Shown here: positions 36,226 through 41,499 of the stretch, piece after piece
Numbering within the stretch: position 1 is the stretch's first letter
Layout: the number at the start of each line of letters is the position of its first letter
From: Lautropia sp.
Lineage (GTDB): Bacteria; Pseudomonadota; Gammaproteobacteria; Burkholderiales; Burkholderiaceae_E
NCBI GenBank assembly: GCA_030528325.1
Contig: JAUMZD010000030.1
Location: 1 to 41,499 of the forward strand
DNA length: 41,499 nucleotides
Direction: 5' to 3'
The notes under the pieces: generated by a model
Seen by the model: the letters and a program-made list of their open reading frames with translations, nothing else
Told to the model about the DNA's origin: nothing
Database searches by the model: none
Position numbers and translations under genes: made by a program

Positions 36226-37115
36226 GCCTGGTACTCGGCCGGCCGCAGCCCATACCGGGCCAGCACGCCTTCATGCCGGCGACGCAGTTCCTCGATGATC
36301 AGTGCCTGTACCGATGCCTGTTCGGCTTCCGGTACCTGTGCCTGTACCGTTTTCCGGATGAAAGGGAGGGGGTCCTGCAAACCCTGGGTGACAATCCCGT
36401 GAATGCTCGTCTTGATCAGTTTTCCCCAGGCCAGACGCAAGGGATCAGGTTCGGCCAGACCCTGACGGATGGCCAGATATTCCTGTGCAGACCGCTGATA
36501 GGCCCAGACGTAGAGGTCGCGCAGCAGCTCGATGGCTGCCTTGTGATTCAGGATCATCTGGGTTTCGATGGCCGCCTTGCCAACGGCTGCCTTGCCATGG
36601 GTGATCAGCTCGAGGGTGTCGAGGCGGGTGTAGGTATTGCCTTCCAGGTGACTGGAGGCCCACGACAGGTCGATCAGCAGACGGTTGAGGATCGCCCGGC
36701 TATGGGTGCCGGCGGCCCGATGGATGTCGGGTGTCCTGCCGGTCTGGTGCAATTGCCGGCGTAAGGGCTCGGGAAGGTAGAAGGTCTGGTTGGGCTGGTA
36801 ACTGTCGAGGAAGTCCCGTTGATAGCCGACGGGTGTGCGCTGACTCAAAGGCTGATCGATGTAAGCCAGAATGTCCCGGCTATCGGCCGACAGGGGAAGG
36901 CCGAAAGGAAAAGTCTGATCCGGATCCGTCGGGCGGGATGCCGGTCGTGTGGATGGACTACTGGCACGATGATAGCGGCGTGAGCGGCCTTCGCCGGTCG
37001 CTTGGATCTCGCCACAACTGCGCCCCCGATGACAGGGGACATGACTGCGAGTGCCAGATCTTGCGAACAGGGCTGCCGCCCTCGGACTGAGCCCTTCGCC
37101 TGTCCAAAAACCCAC
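36105..37115 (-). CDS. Fic-family protein lacking the Fic catalytic core
   Basis: A 336-residue open frame related to Fic-domain AMP-transferases. Residues about 70-197 match the N-terminal half of a common bacterial Fic family: VGYQRDFLDSYQPNQTFYLP, GRTPD, then the inhibitory-helix motif SWASSHLEGN (Ser154...Glu158) and ETQMILNHKAAIELL. Residues about 196-300 match the family's C-terminal part: LRDLYVWAYQRSAQEYLAIRQ and HEGVLARYGLRPAEYQAY. The roughly 120-residue core that should lie between, with the HxFxx(D/E)GN(G/K)R-type motif, is absent; the join is in frame at about 36515-36535. The first 65 and last 33 residues look unrelated to the family, and the tail is antisense to another gene remnant. 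It is probably catalytically dead. No good start codon was found closer to the conserved region. Confidence 0.65.
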   Translation of the reverse strand: MGFWTGEGLSPRAAALFARSGTRSHVPCHRGRSCGEIQATGEGRSRRYHRASSPSTRPASRPTDPDQTFPFGLPLSADSRDILAYIDQPLSQRTPVGYQRDFLDSYQPNQTFYLPEPLRRQLHQTGRTPDIHRAAGTHSRAILNRLLIDLSWASSHLEGNTYTRLDTLELITHGKAAVGKAAIETQMILNHKAAIELLRDLYVWAYQRSAQEYLAIRQGLAEPDPLRLAWGKLIKTSIHGIVTQGLQDPLPFIRKTVQAQVPEAEQASVQALIIEELRRRHEGVLARYGLRPAEYQAYRSAAGLSEECNALSIRSRYLRCNSGSGSSVSSPCTLWP

Positions 37116-37205
37116 AATGCCCCCGCCGTCCGGCAGCCCGCCTGACAGATCATGCCGCTCCCTGCGACCGCCGATCCATCGGGGGCCATGTCCCGGCTTG
37201 TCCTT

Positions 37206-37223
37206 GGGATACTCTGAACAGGT
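37206..37223 (+). repeat. Repeat family B end fragment
   Basis: GGGATACTCTGAACAGGT matches the terminus of the 123-bp family B element at 9764-9886; the rest of the element is not recognisable here. It lies in the divergent region between the Fic-like gene and the HmuY-like gene. Confidence 0.55.
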
Positions 37224-37331
37224 TCACAACGACTGTCGCTCGCTGTCCGGCTGCATGCCGGGACAGATAGAACTGCCGCCGGAAGGCTGGTGCCAGCGCG
37301 AGAGGCGGTCGACAACGATGACCGGGGAATC

Positions 37332-38795
37332 ATGATGGAAGGGCGGGTTTTTCGATGGGGGATTGCTGCTTGGCTGTCCGCGTTGCTGGCAGGGGGCATG
37401 GTGTGGCCCGTGCAGGCCGAGGAAGATGGCTGGGCAGCGCCTGCCGACATCGACTGGTTTGGTGACAAGGCTGCCACCGGTTCGTCAGCCCAGGCGCCTG
37501 CACGGCCAGGGTCGTATCCGTCGGCCTCGCAGAGGCAGGATGCCGGGGCCAGTGAATGGCAGGCCGCGTCGCTGGCCTCCTCCAACCCGCGCCATGAAGG
37601 TCAGCAGGCGGATCAGTTCAGCAAACATGCCATCTGGCGCGTCACGCTGCCTGCGGCCGGCACCTCGATCTGTTATGACTTCGACAGCACCAGCGTGGTG
37701 CCCGATTGCAAGGGCTCGACCTGGGATCTGAAACTGCAAAGCGGGCGTCGGGTGCTGATGCTGACCAACAGCGGCGCCAATGGGCAGGGGCGGGCCGGGG
37801 TCTATGCGCCTCATGCCGATGCGACACGTGCCGGGATGCACCCCTGGAAGACGCTGCTGCGCTGGAAGTCGGCCAACCATGACCCGGAAGGTCGGCTGGT
37901 GCCTGATCATCTTTTCGCGCAGGATAGGCTGCTCAGTGCCTTCAGTGGCAGGAACCGCATCCGTTCGGCCATCTTCGAGCATGCGTTGGCTGGCTCCCGA
38001 TTGCCGCACGATCAGCGTTTTTATCCCAGCTATCGGGTGTTTCTGGTCAACAGCGACGTGCGCAACACCGGGCTGGAAGGCAACGAGCAGGCGCCGGTCT
38101 TCGCCTTGCAGGTCATCGGCTACTATGGCGACTCGGGTCATGATGAAGGGCACGTCCAGCTACGCTGGGTCGATCGTCGCGCGCCGGCCAATCTGCGCCA
38201 GGCCACCATCGATTCCTCGCGCGGCTGGGTCTATCTCGATCTTGCCACCGGAAAAAGCTCCAACGTGGATGACGGCCATTGGCACATCGCTTTCAAACAG
38301 CACCATGTGCGCCTGCGTGGGGGAGATTCGGCCAGGGGCAAGGGCGGCCGGGTCGGCGGCATGATCGGGATGACCTCGCCCCGTCTGTACGATATCAGCG
38401 GGCGCCCGAAGGCCACGGCGCTGATGAATGCCCAGCCGGATGATTTTCTGGCAGATCTCACTTCGCGAGATCTGGATCTGACCCCTGGCAACTGGATGCT
38501 GGATCGTGTTGAATCCAGCCTGTCGCCTCGCCTGATGATGACGGTCGGGGGCAGTCTCGATTTTGGCTGGTACGTCGAGCAGCCTGCCGCCGGCCAGACC
38601 CATGCCGCCGGTCTGCCAGCCGTGGCTGGCCTGCGGCGGGCGATGCCTGAGCGGGGGGCGCTGGTGCGCAGCGCCGAAGGCAATAGCTATGCCCGCGTTC
38701 AGCTTCGCAGCATCGATTATCAGGATCCGGGCGATCCCCAGTCGCCTCAGACCTGGACCTTCGATCTGGCGATTCAGCCTGCCGCGTCGGAGTGA
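37332..38795 (+). CDS. Secreted HmuY-like protein with two HmuY-type domains
   Basis: A 487-residue exported protein. A signal peptide (about 1-29, ending WPVQA) is followed by a disordered segment to about residue 95. Two regions resemble HmuY, the heme-binding lipoprotein of Porphyromonas. The second is clear (about 298-375): GWVYLDLATGKSSN, HWHIAFKQHHVRLRGGDSARGKGGRVGG. The first is weaker (about 101-160): IWRVTLPAAGTSICYDFDST, STWDLKLQSGRRVLMLTNSGANGQG. HmuY proteins take heme from host carriers, so a heme or metal role is likely but not shown. There is no lipobox, so it is probably periplasmic or secreted rather than lipidated. The ATG at 37332 or 37335 has GGGGAA just upstream. It is convergent with the Opa-like porin gene. 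Confidence 0.75.
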   Translation: MMEGRVFRWGIAAWLSALLAGGMVWPVQAEEDGWAAPADIDWFGDKAATGSSAQAPARPGSYPSASQRQDAGASEWQAASLASSNPRHEGQQADQFSKHAIWRVTLPAAGTSICYDFDSTSVVPDCKGSTWDLKLQSGRRVLMLTNSGANGQGRAGVYAPHADATRAGMHPWKTLLRWKSANHDPEGRLVPDHLFAQDRLLSAFSGRNRIRSAIFEHALAGSRLPHDQRFYPSYRVFLVNSDVRNTGLEGNEQAPVFALQVIGYYGDSGHDEGHVQLRWVDRRAPANLRQATIDSSRGWVYLDLATGKSSNVDDGHWHIAFKQHHVRLRGGDSARGKGGRVGGMIGMTSPRLYDISGRPKATALMNAQPDDFLADLTSRDLDLTPGNWMLDRVESSLSPRLMMTVGGSLDFGWYVEQPAAGQTHAAGLPAVAGLRRAMPERGALVRSAEGNSYARVQLRSIDYQDPGDPQSPQTWTFDLAIQPAASE

Positions 38796-38809
38796 GCCCA
38801 AGCTCCTGG

Positions 38810-38845
38810 AACGACGAAAGCCTCCCGAAGGAGGCTTTCGTCGTT
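38810..38845. terminator. Hairpin terminator after the HmuY-like gene
   Basis: AACGACGAAAGCCTCC and GGAGGCTTTCGTCGTT form a perfect 16-bp stem with loop CGAA. It lies between the convergent HmuY-like and porin genes and can work on either strand. The T tract is weak on both sides. Confidence 0.8.
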
Positions 38846-38933
38846 GACGACCCTTGATCAGGGCCGCCTGTCGGGTACTGATGACCTCAGCCATCAGCAC
38901 GACCGCAGAGAAGATTGATCCGCGGGGATCGAC

Positions 38934-39548
38934 TTAGAAATAAAAGCGCAGTCCAGCGGACACTTCGTGAGCGTAAACGTCGGAGGTCATCCGGTTGTAG
39001 CGGTAGCCGAAGTCCAGCACCATGTCGCTGCTGAGCTTGTAGCCGACACCGGCGATCAGGCCGTAACCGAGTTTGGTCTCGCTGTCGGAATTGCTGCTGC
39101 GACGGCCGGCAACGCTGATGCCTGCCTCGGACTTGATCTTGTTGATGGCCAGGCGGCCGCCCACATACGGCTCGAAGGCGCTGTCCGGGTTCTCGAAGTC
39201 ATAGATGGCGGCCAGACCAAAGCCCGAAGCCTTGACACTGGCGTCGGCACTGATGCCGTCTTCCGACACGGAATCCTTCAGCTGCTTGTAATGGGTGTAG
39301 TCGACGGCCACGCGCAGCGCGCCCATGTCGGTGCCCAGCGAGAGGCGCGGCATGAAACCGGAATCCTTGTAGGCATTCTTGATGCTGCGGCCGGCCTCAC
39401 GGATGTGGAAGGTGTCGCTGTTGTCGACCTTCAGGTTGCCCAGGCCGAGATCACCCTGAAAGTACATGCCCTGCTGAGCCGAAGCAGCAGCAGAAAAGCT
39501 CAGGGCAGAGGCGGTGGCGATAGCCAGGAACAGTGATTGTTTTTTCAT
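38934..39548 (-). CDS. Opa-like outer-membrane beta-barrel porin
   Basis: A 204-residue outer-membrane protein. A signal peptide (about 1-24, ending AASAQQG) is followed by an eight-strand-type barrel with alternating amphipathic strands (MYFQGDLGLG, FMPRLSLGTDMGALRVAVDYTHY, GFGLAAIYDF, FEPYVGGRLAINKIKSE, YGLIAGVGYKLS, LDFGYRYNRM, HEVSAGLRFYF) and a terminal Phe for BAM recognition. The last strands resemble the Neisseria opacity (Opa) family pattern 'D..YRYNR......HE.SAG.R..F'. Such proteins can act as adhesins or surface antigens. Its upstream region has a G10 tract and a Fur-like site, so expression may be switched. No ribosome binding site is obvious. Confidence 0.85.
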   Translation of the reverse strand: MKKQSLFLAIATASALSFSAAASAQQGMYFQGDLGLGNLKVDNSDTFHIREAGRSIKNAYKDSGFMPRLSLGTDMGALRVAVDYTHYKQLKDSVSEDGISADASVKASGFGLAAIYDFENPDSAFEPYVGGRLAINKIKSEAGISVAGRRSSNSDSETKLGYGLIAGVGYKLSSDMVLDFGYRYNRMTSDVYAHEVSAGLRFYF

Positions 39549-39659
39549 GATGATGAGATGATCAGCGCTGACGAAAAGGAGCCTGAAGATCGACGGTTGA
39601 AGGTTGAAAGATCAGGCGCCCCATAAAGCGGAGAACATCATACAAGTCTGAGGGGACAC

Positions 39660-39692
39660 TAATGTTTCATAATGTTTCAAGAGGGGGGGGGG
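39660..39692 (-). promoter_or_regulatory. G10 tract and tandem repeat in the porin promoter region
   Basis: Ten consecutive G (39683-39692; C10 on the coding strand) lie about 135 bp before the porin start. Next to it are two 10-bp tandem units TAATGTTTCA (39660-39679), which on the minus strand read TGAAACATTA twice. A -10-like CATTAT would sit 18 bp from a weak -35, with the C tract inside the spacer, so slippage could change promoter strength as at the Neisseria opc and porA promoters. The promoter placement is inference. Confidence 0.55.
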
Positions 39693-39751
39693 TAGTTGTT
39701 GTACAACTGTAAACGGCGGGTATTTGGGCCGCTTGCGGGGTCAGAAGGCAG

Positions 39752-39794
39752 GTTAATGATAATTATTTGATATAAATAGACTTTTCCATGACAA
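39752..39794 (-). promoter_or_regulatory. Fur-box-like site over a second porin promoter
   Basis: TTAATGATAATTATTTGATA (about 39753-39772) matches the Fur consensus core AATGATAATCATTATC at 12 of 16 positions. On the minus strand it overlaps a possible promoter: TTGTCA (39789-39794), 18 bp, TCAAAT. This would make transcription toward the porin iron-repressed. It lies about 205 bp upstream of the porin start. Confidence 0.5.
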
Positions 39795-39810
39795 GCGCTC
39801 GGTGCTCGAT

Positions 39811-39846
39811 TGCAGCCGCGACTTTCCTGGCGCCCAAGCTCCCAGG
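39811..39846 (+). repeat. Repeat family C, copy 4 (one arm)
   Basis: TGCAGCCGCGACTTTCCTGG then CGCCCAAGCTCCCAGG, matching the right arm of family C. It is followed without a gap by a family B fragment, the same order as at 5613-5749. Confidence 0.65.
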
Positions 39847-39876
39847 GATGTGCTGAGCATGTCCCGTGAGGCGGCG
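39845..39876 (+). repeat. Repeat family B, diverged copy
   Basis: GGGATGTGCTGAGCATGTCC then CGTGAGGCGGCG matches GGGATACTCTGAACAAGTCC then CGCGAGGCGACG of the complete element at 9764-9886 at most positions. Confidence 0.55.
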
Positions 39877-40059
39877 TGTTCCTTCTTCAACCCGCTCATC
39901 CGCTCGGCGCCGTCCGTCGGTCAAGACCGGGCAGATGAGCGGTCGATGCGCGGTGGATGGGGTGTTGTCGATTCTGGAAAAGCCTTTGCGGGCAGTGACT
40001 TGGAGGGCTCCTGAGGGTATGGACTGGCGCGACGGGGGGTGAAACGATCAAGGTCTGTA

Positions 40060-40106
40060 ACACTTTCCGTAGTGTCAAGGAGGGGCTCTGGCGCTACATC
40101 TTGTGT
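40060..40106 (+). promoter_or_regulatory. Pair of NrdR boxes
   Basis: Two 16-bp sites, ACACTTTCCGTAGTGT (40060-40075) and GCGCTACATCTTGTGT (40091-40106), each match the NrdR box ACACWATATATWGTGT at 12 of 16 positions. Their starts are exactly 31 bp apart, three helical turns, which is the spacing expected for cooperative NrdR binding. They lie upstream of a -10-like TACAAT (40137-40142) and the nrd genes. NrdR represses ribonucleotide reductase genes when dATP is high. Confidence 0.7.
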
Positions 40107-40136
40107 CGTCAGCGGACATGGGCACCAGATTTTGGG

Positions 40137-40142
40137 TACAAT
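40137..40142 (+). promoter_or_regulatory. nrd operon -10 element
   Basis: GGGTACAAT contains TACAAT, one mismatch from TATAAT, just downstream of the NrdR boxes and 5 bp before the riboswitch-like RNA begins. No good -35 is visible at 17 bp. Confidence 0.45.
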
Positions 40143-40146
40143 GCGC

Positions 40147-40289
40147 TTCATCGAGGTTCTTCGGGGCGCAAGCCCTGCGGATGAAAAGGGAAGCGGGGTG
40201 CGCGGGCAGGTTCAACCAGACCAGAACCCGCCAGTCAGGCGACCAGCCTCGATGAAGGGTCAGTCCGCGGATGCGTCCGGCCGGCTGAC
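40147..40289 (+). ncRNA. Compact cobalamin-riboswitch-like leader RNA
   Basis: A perfect 10-bp closing stem, TTCATCGAGG (40147-40156) and CCTCGATGAA (40247-40256), encloses the two hallmark sequences of B12 riboswitches. The core AAAAGGGAAGCGGGGTG is at 40184-40200 and a B12-box-like CCAGTCAGGCGACCAGCC at 40231-40248. A GCGGG/CCCGC stem lies between them. The aptamer is about 110 nt, shorter than canonical examples, and the usual GCCCCCGC-AACTG segment is not seen, so it may be a class-II-type variant. A hairpin GTCAG.../...CTGAC (40259-40289) follows and could be the switching element; it has no T tract. nrdH starts 118 bp later. Confidence 0.75.
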
Positions 40290-40406
40290 ATTGGCATCAA
40301 CCATGCCGTGGGCATGGCGGCATGTCGGGGTGGCATGTGGCACGTTGGCGCCGGATGCTGCCCTGTTTCCGCCCATGACCGCAGCGCCTCTTCCTCTACA
40401 CAGGCC

Positions 40407-40631
40407 ATGACCGTCACCGTCTACTCCAAACCTTCCTGCGTTCAATGCACGGCCACCACGCGTGCCCTCGATGCCAAAGGCATCGCCTACAGTGTGGTCG
40501 ATCTCACCCAGGATGCCGTGGCGTTGGCCGAAGTGACTGCACTGGGTTATCGGCAGGCACCGGTCGTCATCGCTGGTGATGCCCACTGGACTGGTTTCCG
40601 CCCCGACATGATCGGCCGCCTGGCGGCCTGA
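40407..40631 (+). CDS. nrdH: Glutaredoxin-like NrdH redoxin
   Basis: A 74-residue NrdH redoxin that supplies electrons to the class Ib ribonucleotide reductase NrdEF. The redox pair is Cys11/Cys14 in SKPSCVQCTATTRALD. The domain ends with GYRQAPVVIAGDAHWTGFRPDMIGRL, matching the 'APVV..G...W.GF.PD.I..L' end of NrdH. ATG 40407 gives the family N-terminus (TVTVYSKPSC). The frame extends upstream from 40308 with no similarity. It is the first gene of an nrdHIE operon; NrdR boxes and a B12-type leader lie upstream. Confidence 0.95.
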   Translation: MTVTVYSKPSCVQCTATTRALDAKGIAYSVVDLTQDAVALAEVTALGYRQAPVVIAGDAHWTGFRPDMIGRLAA

Positions 40632-40750
40632 TGCAGGGTTTTCCTGCCGTCCAGGCTTCCGGGCTGCTTCCGGGGGCGCTGTCTGCCTCGCTGGCGGCGC
40701 CCTCCGTCGCTGTCTGCCGTCCCGTCGACCGAGTCTCCGGATCGCACACC

Positions 40751-41269
40751 ATGGGTGAACTGATCTATTTTTCTTCCGCTTCCGGCAACACCGAGCGTTT
40801 CATCGAGCGTCTGGGAATCGAGGCGGCGAGAATTCCGATCTCGCCCAGACAGCCGATGCCCGAGCCTTCCCGTCCCTTCGTGCTGGTCTGCCCGACCTAT
40901 GCGGATGGGCAGGGCAGGGGGGCGGTGGCCAAACAGGTGATCCACTTTCTGAACGATGCGCGCCGGCGTGCGTTGCTGCGGGGGGTCATTGCCAGCGGCA
41001 ACCGCAATTTTGGTCATCTGTTCGCGCATGCGGGCCGGGTCATCGCCGAGAAATGTCAGGTGCCGCTGCTGTACCGTTTCGAGCTGGCCGGCACCGATAC
41101 CGATCTGATCCGGGTGCGAACGGGATTGCGACGCTTCTGGGCCGAAGCCGGCGTGTCGGCCCCCGCGCCGGCCCAGACACTGCAGGCCGAGTCCGAGGCG
41201 TGCGCTGCTGCACATCGCTTTCCCGGCGTACCGGTCTCCGCTGCCCTGACAGGCGCGCCGGTCAGCTGA
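40751..41269 (+). CDS. nrdI: NrdI flavodoxin-like protein for class Ib ribonucleotide reductase
   Basis: NrdI (172 residues from this start), a flavodoxin-like protein that helps generate the dimanganese-tyrosyl radical cofactor of NrdF. ELIYFSSASGNTERFIERLG holds the FMN phosphate loop (SSxSGNT), followed by FVLVCPTYADGQGRGAVAKQVIHFL, GVIASGNRNFGHLFAHAG and CQVPLLYRFELAGTDTD, all family features. The frame opens at ATG 40631, overlapping the nrdH stop (TGATG), but the 40 extra residues are not NrdI-like, so 40751 is preferred; no strong ribosome binding site precedes it. The C-terminal 30 residues form a low-similarity tail. Confidence 0.92.
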   Translation: MGELIYFSSASGNTERFIERLGIEAARIPISPRQPMPEPSRPFVLVCPTYADGQGRGAVAKQVIHFLNDARRRALLRGVIASGNRNFGHLFAHAGRVIAEKCQVPLLYRFELAGTDTDLIRVRTGLRRFWAEAGVSAPAPAQTLQAESEACAAAHRFPGVPVSAALTGAPVS

Positions 41270-41423
41270 GTTTCTTCGGGCGCGTTTGCGGTGCCGGTGT
41301 ATCCGGACGCGCCTTTCGTGCCAGATGTGCCAGGCAGGGCCGAGCCATCCGGCCTTCACGGCTGGTCGCCGGCCTGGCCCAGGGGCCAGGCACGTCCCAT
41401 CGATTCCTCAATCTTCTGCTCCC

Positions 41424-41499
41424 ATGAAAGACGATGCTTTTCAGGACGAGGCCAAGCCCTCGCTCGACTATCACGCGCTGAATGCGATGCTGAATCTCT
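41424..41499 (+). CDS. nrdE: Class Ib ribonucleotide reductase large subunit NrdE (5' fragment)
   Basis: The first 25 codons of a gene cut by the end of the window. The SLDYHALNAMLNL sequence matches the N-terminus of NrdE alpha subunits (EC 1.17.4.1), which continues into the ATP/activity region beyond the window. It follows nrdI by 154 bp in the usual nrdH-nrdI-nrdE order; nrdF is expected next. Confidence 0.85.
   Translation, partial: MKDDAFQDEAKPSLDYHALNAMLNL

Larger units (their letters stand above)
39549..40059. other. Intergenic region upstream of the porin and nrd genes
   Basis: This 858-bp gap between divergent genes runs on to 40406. The part described here holds the porin's upstream signals (two TAATGTTTCA tandem units, the G10 tract, the Fur-like site), then a family C and a family B fragment. 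The rest (39880-40059) shows no gene or recognised site. The nrd control region follows at 40060. Confidence 0.5.

Noticed and set aside
36845..37585. A 246-codon minus-strand open frame overlapping the start of the Fic-like gene
   Set aside because: Ser/Ala/Arg-rich without conserved blocks; it overlaps the Fic-like frame with clear homology and the start of the HmuY-like gene.
40039..40410. A 123-codon open frame upstream of nrdH
   Set aside because: It runs through the NrdR boxes, promoter and riboswitch-like RNA; the non-coding elements explain the sequence better.

Overview
The window looks like chromosome from a high-GC betaproteobacterium of the order Burkholderiales. The evidence is polyhydroxyalkanoate (PHA) granule genes (a PhaM-like regulator and a phasin), a betaproteobacterial fpr, a 565-residue LeuA, and codon use strongly biased to G/C. 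An Opa-like porin, a HmuY-like heme protein and a class Ib ribonucleotide reductase operon would suit a host-associated genus such as Lautropia, but the genus is inference only. No rRNA, tRNA, CRISPR array, prophage or complete insertion sequence was seen.

Layout. 1-3.6 kb: a tightly packed minus-strand group (VanZ-like membrane protein, alpha/beta hydrolase, and two paralogous small proteins of unknown function). 3.7-12 kb: birA, a 3-hydroxybutyryl-CoA dehydrogenase, a ZIP metal transporter, a short membrane protein, phaM, a degenerate fumarylacetoacetate-hydrolase-like protein, a DUF3014 protein and the phasin gene, so PHA functions recur here. 12-22 kb: rhlE, a 1563-residue membrane protein built from two related halves, a DUF995-like lipoprotein and a large MscS-type channel, all on the minus strand. 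22-25 kb: ahpC/ahpF and a secreted PepSY protein. 25.4-27.5 kb: leuA behind a classical-looking leucine attenuator with a 20-codon leader peptide. 27.8-35 kb: tamA-tamB and fpr. 35.1-37.3 kb: a small accessory patch with a CopG/PIN toxin-antitoxin pair, the remnant of another gene, and a Fic-family gene that has lost its catalytic core. 37.3-39.8 kb: a HmuY-like protein convergent with an Opa-like porin whose upstream region carries a G10 tract and a Fur-box-like sequence. 40-41.5 kb: nrdH-nrdI-nrdE behind a pair of NrdR boxes and a compact cobalamin-riboswitch-like RNA.

How it fits together. The strongest regulatory observations are the nrd leader (NrdR repression combined with B12 sensing, which implies an alternative B12-dependent reductase elsewhere in the genome), the leuA attenuator, and the candidate phase-variable, iron-responsive porin next to a heme-binding-type protein. 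Three families of short palindromic repeats (called A, B and C here) are scattered through the gaps between genes, often touching stop codons and often lying next to each other. They look like non-autonomous mobile or terminator-like elements. The most unusual protein is the 1563-residue duplicated membrane protein; the fumarylacetoacetate-hydrolase-like protein and the Fic-like protein both lack their family's active-site residues.
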